DNA of 64,000 bases from an uncultured Clostridia bacterium (GCA_947624285.1 CANQJS010000003.1:121405-185404); one strand, 5' to 3'; positions 1 to 8,306 are shown, numbered from the stretch's first letter. The notes: generated by a model not told the origin, from the sequence alone. Translations and numbers: made by a program.

Positions 1-2
1 TT

Positions 3-290
3 GACAAGATATGGGAGTTGTTCAATTTCGGTGAAATACCGGAAGGCTGGAAAAAAGATTATTATACCGAAGATGATTTTTTGACCGAAATGGACGAATT
101 GACTGAACAGAAATATATTTTTGTTATTAAAAATTATGATAAATTTATGGTTGACAATGATGCTGTGAAAAAGAGAATTGAAAACTACTATGAAAACTAT
201 TTGCTTCCTTTTTGGGACGGCGAGGTTGAACGGGTCGTTGTAGGCGGCAAGCGCAAAGATTTTAATATTTATTTGGTATCAAATGAATAA
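3..290 (+). CDS. Unrecognised protein, C-terminal part (5' end outside window)
   Basis: The reading frame is open from base 3 and runs to a TAA at 288-290. An in-frame TTG lies at 18, but the codons before it (reading D-K-I-W-E) are open and have similar composition, so the true start is probably left of the window. The fragment of about 95 residues is acidic and aromatic-rich (many D/E/Y) with no signal peptide, membrane segment or recognised motif. I do not recognise the family. The next gene has its own promoter, so the two are not obviously one transcription unit. Confidence 0.6.
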   Translation, partial: DKIWELFNFGEIPEGWKKDYYTEDDFLTEMDELTEQKYIFVIKNYDKFMVDNDAVKKRIENYYENYLLPFWDGEVERVVVGGKRKDFNIYLVSNE

Positions 291-307
291 ACGGGTTGGC
301 AAATCTA

Positions 308-336
308 TTGACAAATTCAAAAATAAGTGCTATTCT
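308..336 (+). promoter_or_regulatory. Promoter of the HMA-domain gene
   Basis: TTGACA at 308-313 and TATTCT at 331-336 are separated by 17 bases. It sits about 80 bases upstream of the ATG at 419, and the predicted start of transcription falls on the palindrome at 344-359. Confidence 0.75.
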
Positions 337-343
337 TAAATTA

Positions 344-359
344 GTTAGCAAAAGCTAAC
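344..359. promoter_or_regulatory. Palindromic operator, DtxR/MntR-like
   Basis: GTTAGC-AAAA-GCTAAC is a perfect 6+6 inverted repeat preceded by TTA. It overlaps the expected transcription start of the metal-binding protein gene. The TTAG...CTAA pattern resembles boxes bound by iron- or manganese-sensing DtxR-family repressors. The sequence match is seen; the identity of the regulator is inferred. Confidence 0.55.
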
Positions 360-418
360 CGGCTTTATCGACAGCTTATTTTGCGTAAATAATTCAGCAA
401 CGGCAGAGGGTGTTCTAA

Positions 419-673
419 ATGGTAAAAATGATATTGGAAATAGACGGAATGGCATGCTCGATGTGCGAGGCGCATATTAACGATGCGGTGCGCAGAGCGT
501 TTAAGGTGAAAAAGGTAAGCTCTTCCCACACAAAAAGAAAAACCGAAATCATTTGTGAGAACGAAATACCGCAGGAAGAACTGCGAAAGGTCATTGAGCC
601 CACAGGTTACGGATTGCTTTCGGTTAAGTGCGAGCAATACGACAAAAAGGGCATTTTCGGCGGCAGAAAATAG
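419..673 (+). CDS. Heavy-metal-associated (HMA) domain protein, CopZ-like
   Basis: Small cytoplasmic metal-binding protein of 84 residues. The start region reads G-M-A-C-S-M-C, the GMxCxxC loop by which HMA proteins bind a soft metal ion through two cysteines (C13, C16). The fold length (about 70 residues) fits a single beta-alpha-beta-beta-alpha-beta domain with a short basic tail. An AGAGGG ribosome site precedes the ATG. It is monocistronic: its own promoter (308-336) and a strong terminator (731-773) enclose it. The overlapping palindrome suggests metal control. Copper is the usual ligand of the family, but a DtxR-like box would fit iron or manganese, so the metal is not certain. Confidence 0.8.
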   Translation: MVKMILEIDGMACSMCEAHINDAVRRAFKVKKVSSSHTKRKTEIICENEIPQEELRKVIEPTGYGLLSVKCEQYDKKGIFGGRK

Positions 674-730
674 AAACCGAAAAGAACGAGAAAACAGTTT
701 TTTATCAACTGAGCGAATGACGCTCCGGAC

Positions 731-773
731 GCGTATCTGTAAAGTGTTATGACTTTACAGATACGCTTTTTTT
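731..773 (+). terminator. Rho-independent terminator
   Basis: A perfect 15-bp stem (731-745 with 752-766) around a 6-base loop is followed by seven T. It ends the HMA-gene transcript and insulates the next operon. Confidence 0.93.
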
Positions 774-790
774 GTATTTTCCGCAATTCC

Positions 791-819
791 TTGACTTTAA
801 AGAACGGCGGTATTATAAT
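791..819 (+). promoter_or_regulatory. Promoter of the sulfoquinovose operon
   Basis: TTGACT (791-796), 17-base spacer, TATAAT (814-819). Transcription would begin near 826. A perfect 8-base palindrome AGTTAACT (834-841) within an AT-rich stretch lies just downstream and is a candidate operator for the ROK regulator of the operon; that assignment is inference. Confidence 0.85.
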
Positions 820-866
820 TAAATCGATGAATTAGTTAACTGCGTTTATCAATTAGGGGTGGTATA

Positions 867-2858
867 TTGGAAATCTTATGTGAAAACGGCAGGGCTTCCG
901 TTTCCTGCGGGGGAAAGATCCTTTGCGAAATTAAAGAAGGCGATGAATTTTGCAGGCTAGGCAAAGGCAGCAACGCATATTCTATGAGTCACGGCAGTTT
1001 TAAAATCAAAGAAAAGATATTTTCTTCGTCTGTCTATTCCGTGAAGCGCCTTTCATTGAGCGGCAATGAGCTCACCGTAGGTCTTGACTGCGGGGAGTTC
1101 ATAATAAGCGCAGGTGTAAAGATGTTGACCTTTACACCTCATATCTCCGAAGAATTCAACAGGATGTGGATAAATCTTCCCGCAAAATCCGATGAAAAGA
1201 TATACGGCTGCGGTGAAAATTTTACGGAATTTGATCTTCGCGGAAAAAAAGTCAACATATGGGTCGCCGAGCATATAAACGCGCTGCAAACGGCGAAAAA
1301 AATCGTTAAAATCGCTTTCGGCGTTCGCAACACAACGAAAAAGCAAAAATTCGGGAATTATGAAACTTATTACGCCGAGCCCACTTTTATAAGCTCGCGA
1401 AAATATTTTTTCCATTCCGCCTCAACTGCGCGGTGCGAATTTGATTTTACAAAAGCCGACGCCCATATTCTCAAAACCGATTCGATAGCGCCTTTTTACA
1501 TAGGCGTGGGCGAAAGTTTTGAGGAGCTTGAAAGCAATCTCACTTCCCTGCTCGGCCGCCAGCCGCGCCTGCCCGATTGGGTGTTTGACGGGGCTATACT
1601 CGGCATACAGGGCGGCACGGATATTATGATGAGCAAGGTAAAAGCATGCCTTGACGCCGGCACGGCGGTGTGCGGCGTGTGGATACAGGATTGGGAGGGC
1701 AGAAGAGTTACCGCAGTCGGAAAACAGCTTCAGTGGAACTGGCAGTGGGATAAAGAGCTCTACCCGAATCTTGATAAAAAGATAAAGGAACTGAACGAAA
1801 AAGGCATACGGGTGCTCGGATATATCAATCCGTTTCTCGCCGTGGAGAAGCCGCTCTATAAAGAGGCTCACGAAAAGGGCTATTGCGTAAAGAACAGGGA
1901 CGGCGGGGATTATTATGTAACCATAACCACTTTTCCCGCCGCTATGGTCGATCTTACTAATCCGCAGGCGTATGAATGGCTGAAAAATATAATCAAAACA
2001 AATATGATAGATCTCGGCTTTTCGGGCTGGATGGCGGATTTCGGCGAGTATCTGCCTACCGACTGCGTGCTTTTCAGCAATGAGGACGCGCAGCTAAAGC
2101 ACAATGTATGGGCGTCGCTCTGGGCGAAACTCAACCGCGAGGCGGTGGAGGAGAGCGGCAAGCTCGGCGAAATAATGTTTTTCACAAGGTCGGGCTTTAC
2201 CGATACCAAAAAATATTCAACGATGATGTGGAACGGAGACAACCATGTGGACTATTCGATAGATTTCGGATTGCCGAGCATTATCCCCGCGGCGCTGTCG
2301 TTGACATGCTGCGGCTTCGGGCTCAGTCATTCCGATGTTGGCGGATACACCACTTTTCTGAGCCTTAAACGCACGCCGGAGCTGTTTATGCGCTGGGCGG
2401 AAATGAACGCCTTTTCGCCGCTGATGCGCGGCCACGAGGGGCTTAATCCCGATGTGAACGCCCAGTTTGACTATGACGGTCGCGTGCTTTCGCATCACGC
2501 GAAAATGAGCAGAATACACAGGGCGCTGAAGCCGTATCTGAAAGAATGCGACGCTGAAAATGCCAAAAAGGGAGTCGGGATCATAAGACCTCTGTTTTTC
2601 CGCTACGATGAAGAAAGAGCTTACAGCGAGGCATATGAATATCTTCTCGGCGGCGATATCCTCGTTGCTCCCGTGCTTAAGGAAAACGCCGAAAGCAGGC
2701 GGGTCTATCTTCCGAACGACGAGTGGGTACATCTTTGGAGCGGCGTTCAATATTCCGGCGGAGAATACGATATAGCGGCGCCGCTTGGTGAGATACCCGT
2801 TTTCATAAGAAAAAACGCCGAAAAAAGCGAAGAGCTTTTAAATATAAAAAATTCTTGA
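867..2858 (+). CDS. GH31 sulfoquinovosidase (YihQ-type)
   Basis: Retaining alpha-glycosidase of 663 residues that should release sulfoquinovose (SQ) from glyceryl-SQ or other SQ glycosides. The catalytic nucleophile is D391 in W-M-A-D-F-G-E and the acid/base is D458 in W-N-G-D-N; their spacing (67) equals that of D405/D472 in E. coli YihQ as I remember it. With a constant offset of 14, Q248, Q274, W290 and Y494 line up with YihQ residues Q262, Q288, W304 and Y508, but the sulfonate-binding R301 position is Q287 here. The start is a TTG with AGGGGTGG 5 bases upstream. No signal peptide, so it acts inside the cell. It is the first gene of a ten-gene operon; the transaldolase follows 18 bases on. 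The neighbours make an ordinary alpha-glucosidase or xylosidase unlikely. Confidence 0.88.
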   Translation: MEILCENGRASVSCGGKILCEIKEGDEFCRLGKGSNAYSMSHGSFKIKEKIFSSSVYSVKRLSLSGNELTVGLDCGEFIISAGVKMLTFTPHISEEFNRMWINLPAKSDEKIYGCGENFTEFDLRGKKVNIWVAEHINALQTAKKIVKIAFGVRNTTKKQKFGNYETYYAEPTFISSRKYFFHSASTARCEFDFTKADAHILKTDSIAPFYIGVGESFEELESNLTSLLGRQPRLPDWVFDGAILGIQGGTDIMMSKVKACLDAGTAVCGVWIQDWEGRRVTAVGKQLQWNWQWDKELYPNLDKKIKELNEKGIRVLGYINPFLAVEKPLYKEAHEKGYCVKNRDGGDYYVTITTFPAAMVDLTNPQAYEWLKNIIKTNMIDLGFSGWMADFGEYLPTDCVLFSNEDAQLKHNVWASLWAKLNREAVEESGKLGEIMFFTRSGFTDTKKYSTMMWNGDNHVDYSIDFGLPSIIPAALSLTCCGFGLSHSDVGGYTTFLSLKRTPELFMRWAEMNAFSPLMRGHEGLNPDVNAQFDYDGRVLSHHAKMSRIHRALKPYLKECDAENAKKGVGIIRPLFFRYDEERAYSEAYEYLLGGDILVAPVLKENAESRRVYLPNDEWVHLWSGVQYSGGEYDIAAPLGEIPVFIRKNAEKSEELLNIKNS

Positions 2859-2876
2859 TTTCAGGAGGAAAGCAAA

Positions 2877-3566
2877 ATGAAATATTTTCTTGACAGCGCA
2901 AAAATAGACGAGATAAGAGAGGCTTACGATACATTCGGTATAGACGGTGTTACAACAAATCCGAATCATATTATGAATTCCGGCAAGCCGTTTTACACGG
3001 TCATCGGTGAGCTCGCCGAGTTTGTTAAAGAAAAGGGAATCGAGGGCTGGGAGAAATTCCCCGTGTCCGTTGAGATAAATCCGCACCTTGACGACGCCGA
3101 CGAAATGACGGCAATGGGTGAGAAAATCGCGGCGATGAGCCCGAATTTCGTAATTAAAATACCTTGCACACAGGCGGGGATAACCGCGGCGAGACGGCTT
3201 GAGAAAAAGGGCGTTAGAACAAATCTTACGCTGGTATTTTCGCCGTCTCAGGCGATAATCGCGGCAAAAAACAATTCGCTTTTTGTGTCTCCCTTTATCG
3301 GCTGGAAGGAAAACAGCGGCGAGGACTGCGTGAAATATATCAACGATATAGTTAAAATTTACAGAAATTACGGCTTTCTCGGCAAAACGCAGATAATCTG
3401 CGCGGCGGTAAGAAACGGCAAACAGTTTGTTGACTGCGCAGTCGCCGGCGCCGATATAGTTACGGCGGGTCTTCAGGTGTTTAAGGACAGTTTTTATCAT
3501 CCGTTCACCGATTACGGCCTTGCGAAATTCCAAAGCGCTTGGGACAATACCGTTACCGAAGAATAA
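2877..3566 (+). CDS. sftT: 6-deoxy-6-sulfofructose transaldolase
   Basis: Transaldolase-family barrel of 229 residues, the short FSA/TalC-like length. It should cleave sulfofructose and pass the glycerone unit to glyceraldehyde-3-phosphate, giving sulfolactaldehyde and fructose-6-phosphate. D-G-V-T-T-N-P-N (23-30) and the Schiff-base lysine K94 in V-I-K-I-P-C-T are clear. In ordinary family members the S-P-F-V-G segment continues with R-x-D-D, where Arg helps bind phosphate; here it reads S-P-F-I-G-W-K-E-N, a change that fits a sulfonated substrate. AGGAGG precedes the ATG. Its place between a sulfoquinovosidase and a hydroxyacid dehydrogenase is what turns a generic transaldolase call into this specific one. 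Confidence 0.83.
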   Translation: MKYFLDSAKIDEIREAYDTFGIDGVTTNPNHIMNSGKPFYTVIGELAEFVKEKGIEGWEKFPVSVEINPHLDDADEMTAMGEKIAAMSPNFVIKIPCTQAGITAARRLEKKGVRTNLTLVFSPSQAIIAAKNNSLFVSPFIGWKENSGEDCVKYINDIVKIYRNYGFLGKTQIICAAVRNGKQFVDCAVAGADIVTAGLQVFKDSFYHPFTDYGLAKFQSAWDNTVTEE

Positions 3567-3576
3567 GGAGAAGAAA

Positions 3577-4443
3577 ATGAAGATAGGTTTTATCGGGCTC
3601 GGAATTATGGGCGAATCGATGTGCGAAAACATCATAAAAAAACACGGCGACGCGGTTTTTGTAAACGATCTTAACAGAGCGCAGGTTGAAAAGCTCGCCT
3701 CGCTCGGAGCGGTCGCCTGCGAAAATAATACTCAGGTGGCGGAAAATTCCGATTTAATAATCACTATGGTGCCGAAATCGGAGCATGTTAAAGCTGTTTA
3801 TACCGAGATACTCCACGAAATAAAAGCGGGTATGATATGTATCGATATGAGCACGATAGACCCCGCGGTTTCCGTTGAGGTTTCGCAGATAATAAAGGCA
3901 AAAGGCGCGCAGTTTGCGGACGCGCCCGTCGTTAAATCAAAGCCCGCCGCGATAGACGGCACGCTCGGCGTGCTTGTCGGCTGTGATGAGGAGCTGTTTC
4001 CCGTTATAGAGCCGGTACTTAAATATATGGGCTGCAATGTGATAAGAATGGGCGAAAACGGCAAGGGGCTTGTGATGAAAATATGCCACAACGCGCTTTG
4101 CGCCGAAATTCAAAACGGCGTGAACGAAACGCTTTTGCTTGCGAGAAAGATGGGCATATCCGCCGAGGATTATCATACGGCGATATCCTACGGCGGCGCT
4201 CAATGCTTTTATCTCGATGCGCAGTGGAAAAATATCGAAAGCGAAAATTGGACTACCGCGTTTTCACTTGAAAACGAAAATAAGGATCTCGGCATATGCT
4301 CCCGCCTCGCACAGCAGGCTGATACCCCGATGCCCGGAATGGAAACGGCGCGCGATGTTTACCGCAGGGGAATGGAAGCGGGCATAGGCAAAGAGGATTG
4401 GCGCGCCACCTACAAGGTAGTAAGAGGGGACTATGATGCTTGA
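3577..4443 (+). CDS. 3-sulfolactaldehyde reductase (beta-hydroxyacid dehydrogenase family)
   Basis: NAD(P)-dependent reductase of 288 residues, related to E. coli YihU and to 3-hydroxyisobutyrate dehydrogenases. The Rossmann motif G-L-G-I-M-G is at residues 7-12 and the catalytic lysine is K168 (V-M-K-I-C-H-N). The family's substrate loop, normally D-A-P-V-S-G-G, reads D-A-P-V-V-K-S-K (115-122), which supplies basic residues suited to a sulfonate. It should reduce sulfolactaldehyde to 2,3-dihydroxypropane-1-sulfonate (DHPS) and regenerate NAD+, as expected for a fermenting anaerobe; an aldehyde dehydrogenase making sulfolactate is absent. I chose the ATG at 3577 (AAGGAG 6 bases upstream) over an in-frame ATG inside the previous gene. 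Confidence 0.8.
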   Translation: MKIGFIGLGIMGESMCENIIKKHGDAVFVNDLNRAQVEKLASLGAVACENNTQVAENSDLIITMVPKSEHVKAVYTEILHEIKAGMICIDMSTIDPAVSVEVSQIIKAKGAQFADAPVVKSKPAAIDGTLGVLVGCDEELFPVIEPVLKYMGCNVIRMGENGKGLVMKICHNALCAEIQNGVNETLLLARKMGISAEDYHTAISYGGAQCFYLDAQWKNIESENWTTAFSLENENKDLGICSRLAQQADTPMPGMETARDVYRRGMEAGIGKEDWRATYKVVRGDYDA

Positions 4444-5101
4444 ACACCTCAACGCCGTAAACGATGTTAAAGTGTATTCCGTTTTTGACAGAGAATTTGA
4501 AAGCTACGGCAAGCTTCACACGGGGTTTGATTTGTCCGAGCTTACGGAATATATGGAAATTGAAACGAAAATCCCCGAAAGCGGAAATATCTATGTTCCG
4601 TCGGTCGAAAAGATGGAAAAAACCGCCGTCTGCGATGAAATCGAAAAATCAATATACGGCGAAATGCCGATACAGATAGGCTACTGCAACGGAAAAAATA
4701 CCACCTATAACGGCTTTGAATATCACAAATGCAGTGAGGTCAATATTGCCGTCACCGATTTTATGCTTGTTTTAGGCCATATTTGGCAGATAGAAAACGG
4801 CAGATTTTATGTGGGAAACGAAAAGGTGTTTTTTGTGCCGCGCGGAGCCGTTGTCGAAATGTATCAAACGACGCTGCATTTAAGCCCCTGCGCCGTCAGC
4901 GATCACGGCTTTAAAGATATAGTAATCCTTTTAAAAGGCACGAACACGCCGCTTGAGCATTGTAAAAATACCGTTACCGACGAGGACGAAATGCTTTTGA
5001 TGAAAAACAAGTGGGTGCTTGCGCATAAGGACAGGGAAGTCCTCGTGAAACAGGGCGCGCATATCGGTCTTATAGGCGAAAACAAAAAACTGAAATACTG
5101 A
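4433..5101 (+). CDS. Cupin-like protein (DUF4867-like), candidate sulfoquinovose isomerase
   Basis: Protein of 222 residues. Its start overlaps the end of the reductase gene by 11 bases, so the two are translationally coupled. The middle has a cupin-like metal-ligand pattern: H98, E102 (E-Y-H-K-C-S-E), H116 (L-G-H-I-W) and H149 (T-L-H-L). I recall proteins of this type (DUF4867) inside Firmicute sulfo-transaldolase clusters, and one such protein being proposed as the SQ to sulfofructose isomerase; I cannot confirm that from here. The next gene is another sugar-isomerase fold, so which of the two isomerises SQ, and whether the other acts as mutarotase or on another sugar, is open. Confidence 0.6.
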   Translation: MMLEHLNAVNDVKVYSVFDREFESYGKLHTGFDLSELTEYMEIETKIPESGNIYVPSVEKMEKTAVCDEIEKSIYGEMPIQIGYCNGKNTTYNGFEYHKCSEVNIAVTDFMLVLGHIWQIENGRFYVGNEKVFFVPRGAVVEMYQTTLHLSPCAVSDHGFKDIVILLKGTNTPLEHCKNTVTDEDEMLLMKNKWVLAHKDREVLVKQGAHIGLIGENKKLKY

Positions 5102-5115
5102 AAACAGGTGAGAAT

Positions 5116-6450
5116 ATGAATTTTGAATGCGTATATATTCCCATTGGCGTGGGTACTTTCCATTTGGAATCCGCCCAAAAAGAATACGAAAGCTCCGTTT
5201 CGATGCTGAAAGAAATACAGGGAGATATAAAATACCCCTCTGAAATACTGCTGACAACTGATAAGCTGTGCGCGTTTCTCGATACGGTATCCCCCGATTT
5301 TATAATAGCGCAAAACACTACCTTTGCAAACGGCGCGTACATAAGCGAGATAGCGCGGCGGTTTGATTGCCCCGTGTTGCTGTGGGCGCTTCGTGAGCCC
5401 GCCTCAAACGGCGGCAGGCTCAGGCTCAATTCGCTTACGGGAGCTTTTTCGGCAGGCAACGCTCTTACCTCCCTCGGCAGGCGTTACGGCTATGTTTTCG
5501 GCTCGCCGAATGAGAACGCCGTGAAAAGCAAGATAAATTCTTACATAAGCGCCGCAAGGCTCAAAAAGGCAATGAAAGGGCTGAAGCTGCTTCAGATAGG
5601 CCATACCCCGCAGGGCTTTGGCTTCGGCAGAGCCTGCGACGGAGAAATGCTTAAAAACTTTGGCGTAACTCTTGATTCGATAGAGGCGAGGGAGCTTATC
5701 GACAGGGCAAAAGGCTATACCGATGACGCCGCCGCCGATTATCTTGAAAAGGCGCGCGGATGTATCAAATGCCTTTCGGATATCCCCGAAAAAAATGTTG
5801 CTGATTTTGCAAAGCTATATAAGGCATATTACGAATACTGCGCCGAAAACGGCGTGGGGGCGATAGCTTCACGGTGTTGGCCCGATTTCTTCACCTCCTA
5901 CGGCACGCCCGTCTGCGCCGTGCTGGCTATGCTCAACGATATAAACATTCCCTCCGCCTGCGAGGCGGACGCTTACGGCGCGCTTACTATGTATGCGGCT
6001 CAGTTCCTCACAGGCCGCCCCGCATTTTTCGGCGATCCCGTTTCTATGGACGAGGCTGAAAACACAGTTACATTCTGGCACTGCGGCACAGCCGCTTGCT
6101 CCATTGCAAGGCAGGATACGGGGGCTGTTGCGGGAGTTCATTGCAACAGAAAAATCGGTCCTACTCTTGAATTTGGCTGTAAGCCCTGCGAAAAGGCAAC
6201 CGTTTTAAGAATAGGTAAAAAGCCGGACGGAAATTTCAGGATATTCGTCTGCGTGGGCGAAATTCTCGATAAACCCAAACAGTTCAGCGGCACTTCGCTT
6301 GTTGTTAAAACGAAAAGCCCCTGCGCCGAAATGATCAATAAGGCGGTTTTGGGCGGCTGGGAGCCCCACTTTGCCGTAAGCTACGGCGATATAAGCGGTG
6401 AGCTTGAGGCGCTCGCAGGTATGCTCAGCTTAGAGGTAGAACGATATTGA
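5116..6450 (+). CDS. L-fucose/L-arabinose isomerase-like protein
   Basis: Protein of 444 residues with the C-terminal layout of the fucose/arabinose isomerase superfamily: E283 in C-E-A-D, D307 in G-D-P-V and H322 in F-W-H-C-G-T-A-A, the Glu/Asp/His set that holds the catalytic Mn2+ in these enzymes. The N-terminal part (L-R-E-P near residue 95) matches the substrate-domain style of uncharacterised fucose-isomerase-like proteins. In this operon it is a candidate for SQ to sulfofructose aldose-ketose isomerisation. The TauE gene starts inside its stop codon (TTGA overlap). Superfamily assignment is fairly safe; substrate is inferred from context. Confidence 0.68.
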   Translation: MNFECVYIPIGVGTFHLESAQKEYESSVSMLKEIQGDIKYPSEILLTTDKLCAFLDTVSPDFIIAQNTTFANGAYISEIARRFDCPVLLWALREPASNGGRLRLNSLTGAFSAGNALTSLGRRYGYVFGSPNENAVKSKINSYISAARLKKAMKGLKLLQIGHTPQGFGFGRACDGEMLKNFGVTLDSIEARELIDRAKGYTDDAAADYLEKARGCIKCLSDIPEKNVADFAKLYKAYYEYCAENGVGAIASRCWPDFFTSYGTPVCAVLAMLNDINIPSACEADAYGALTMYAAQFLTGRPAFFGDPVSMDEAENTVTFWHCGTAACSIARQDTGAVAGVHCNRKIGPTLEFGCKPCEKATVLRIGKKPDGNFRIFVCVGEILDKPKQFSGTSLVVKTKSPCAEMINKAVLGGWEPHFAVSYGDISGELEALAGMLSLEVERY

Positions 6451-7181
6451 CGGTAAATGAAATAATTTTTGAAATTGTAGTTTTTCTCTCAAATATCATA
6501 CAGTGCATAACGGGCTTTGCGGGCACGGTTTTGGCAATGCCGTTTTCGGTTATGCTCGTCGGCTACACAACGGCTAAGCCTATACTCAATGTTCTCGGTA
6601 TAGCCGTTTCGGCAGGCGTGCTTCTCGGATGCCGAAAAAGCATAAACAAAAAAGAATTGCTCAAAATAATTCTCGTTATGTCGGTTGGGATAATCATCGG
6701 TTTTTTCCTGTCGCCCTATCTTGCCGGCAGCGCCGCGGTTACATATAAGATCCTCGGCGGCGCGGTTATATTGTTTTCACTTGTCAACGGCTATAAGTTT
6801 ATTAAAAAGAAGGAGGGCGCGTCACTCAATTCCTTCGGTCAATACGCCGTTCTCGCGGCGGCGGGCTTAGTTCACGGCGTATTCGTCTGCGGCGGGCCGT
6901 TGCTCGTCACATACGCCTCAATGAAATTAAAGGATACTCAGGAATTCCGCGCCACGCTTTCCGCCGTATGGATAGTTCTCAACACCGTTATTCTTTTCGG
7001 TGATATATCAAACGGCTTTTTCACGCCCAAAGTAAATGTTCTGCTTGCCGTTTCCCTCGCGGTGGCGGCGGGAGCCGTCGTCCTCGGAAATTATATAGGG
7101 AAAAAGCTCAATAAAAACGCTTTTCTTGCGCTTACATATTTATTGATGCTCGTAAGCGGTGTGTCGCTCATTGTAAAGTAG
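6447..7181 (+). CDS. TauE/SafE-family sulfonate exporter
   Basis: Integral membrane protein of 244 residues with about eight hydrophobic helices in two half-repeats, the TauE/SafE (DUF81) pattern, including Q-C-I-T-G-F-A-G in the first helix and a matching L-V-H-G-V-F-V-C-G-G in the second half. Family members export organosulfonates or sulfite. At this spot in a sulfoglycolysis operon it most likely exports DHPS, the end product. The start is a TTG that overlaps the preceding stop (6447-6450), preceded by TAGAGG. Confidence 0.82.
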   Translation: MTVNEIIFEIVVFLSNIIQCITGFAGTVLAMPFSVMLVGYTTAKPILNVLGIAVSAGVLLGCRKSINKKELLKIILVMSVGIIIGFFLSPYLAGSAAVTYKILGGAVILFSLVNGYKFIKKKEGASLNSFGQYAVLAAAGLVHGVFVCGGPLLVTYASMKLKDTQEFRATLSAVWIVLNTVILFGDISNGFFTPKVNVLLAVSLAVAAGAVVLGNYIGKKLNKNAFLALTYLLMLVSGVSLIVK

Positions 7182-7189
7182 GTGGTTTT

Positions 7190-8290
7190 TTGCAGGGTCT
7201 TAATTTAGATGATATAAAACGCGAAAACAAATCGTCCGTGCTGTATCTGCTCAACAGCTTTCCCCGTTTGAGCAGAAAGGATATCGCCCGCCGCCTTGAG
7301 CTGACGCCCGCCGCCGTGACAAAGATATGCGCCGGGCTGATAAAGGACGGCTTTATATCGGAGCAGGGAGAGATAGACGAAACCGTTGCGAAAGCGGGGA
7401 GAAAAAAGGTCTCGCTCAGCCTTTGCCTCAACAGTTTTTACGCCATGGGCATAAACGCGCAGGTGGATAAAGTAACCGTATGCGCCGTGCGTCTTGACGG
7501 CACTCTCGTTAAAAGCAGTGATGTTTCCACCGAAAGCTCGGTTGATGAGATCATTGAGGAAAGCAAAATGATTTTTGAAACCTGCGGCGTAGACAAAAGC
7601 AGATTCCTCTGCGTTTCCATATGCGTTATGGGCTCGGCGGAGGGCAACCGCTTCGGTCTGTGGAATATAGACGAAATAAAGAGAAAAGCAAAGTCCTCGC
7701 TCGGGCTTCCGGCTGTGGCGGAAAACAATATCCGTTCCTTTGCTCTCGCCGAAATGATTTACGGAGACGCCAAGCCCGAAAGCGCGGTTTTGTTTTTAAA
7801 ATGGGGACCCGGCATCGGCTCTGCCATCGCGTCGGACGGCAGAATAGTTGCGGGAAACGACGCGGGAGTAGCCGAAATAGGTCACTATATCATAAGAAAA
7901 GACGGTGTAAAATGCCGCTGCGGCCGCTACGGATGCCTTGAAACCGAGGTGTCGTCTATGGCATTGATGAAAGAAACGGGTAAAGCAACCCTTGACGAGG
8001 TTACGGGCAGCAACGAGCCGGATGTGGTCAATCTTATGGATATAAAAATCGATATGGTGGCGCTTGCGCTTACCAACACCGCAACTATACTTGACGCAAA
8101 GAATATCGTGCTTTTCGGCTCAGTATTCAAAAACAGCTCGGTGGCTCAAAAGCTGACAAGGCAATGCCTTCGGTATAATGTAAATTTTTCAAAGGATATA
8201 ATTAAGCTCTCAAAGCTTAACGATAAAATATCATATATAGGCGCCGCGGCTCTCGCGGCAAAGCATTTCTTCTTTGAAAAGCAAAATTGA
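7190..8290 (+). CDS. ROK-family transcriptional regulator
   Basis: Protein of 366 residues. The first 70 or so form a winged helix-turn-helix (L-S-R-K-D-I-A-R-R-L ... A-A-V-T-K), followed by an ROK sugar-kinase-like domain. The ROK zinc motif C-R-C-G-R-Y-G-C-L-E is present (C242, C244, C249). ROK repressors bind a sugar and release DNA, so it is probably the local SQ or sulfofructose sensor. TTG start with AGGTGG upstream, 8 bases after the exporter gene. Because it lies inside the operon it would control its own synthesis; the likely operator is near 826-860. Confidence 0.85.
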   Translation: MQGLNLDDIKRENKSSVLYLLNSFPRLSRKDIARRLELTPAAVTKICAGLIKDGFISEQGEIDETVAKAGRKKVSLSLCLNSFYAMGINAQVDKVTVCAVRLDGTLVKSSDVSTESSVDEIIEESKMIFETCGVDKSRFLCVSICVMGSAEGNRFGLWNIDEIKRKAKSSLGLPAVAENNIRSFALAEMIYGDAKPESAVLFLKWGPGIGSAIASDGRIVAGNDAGVAEIGHYIIRKDGVKCRCGRYGCLETEVSSMALMKETGKATLDEVTGSNEPDVVNLMDIKIDMVALALTNTATILDAKNIVLFGSVFKNSSVAQKLTRQCLRYNVNFSKDIIKLSKLNDKISYIGAAALAAKHFFFEKQN

Positions 8291-8306
8291 GAAAGGGGTA
8301 AATTTT

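Noticed and set aside
365..752. Frames overlapping the HMA gene on both strands
   Set aside because: They lack ribosome sites and cover the HMA coding region, palindrome or terminator in other frames.
1053..2750. Minus-strand frames of 100-180 codons inside the GH31 gene
   Set aside because: Shadows of the GH31 coding sequence without start signals or recognisable domains.
867..2858. Generic alpha-glucosidase or alpha-xylosidase
   Set aside because: The W-M-A-D-F-G-E and Q-D-W segments, the YihQ-like spacing of pocket residues, and the sulfofructose pathway neighbours fit sulfoquinovosidase better.
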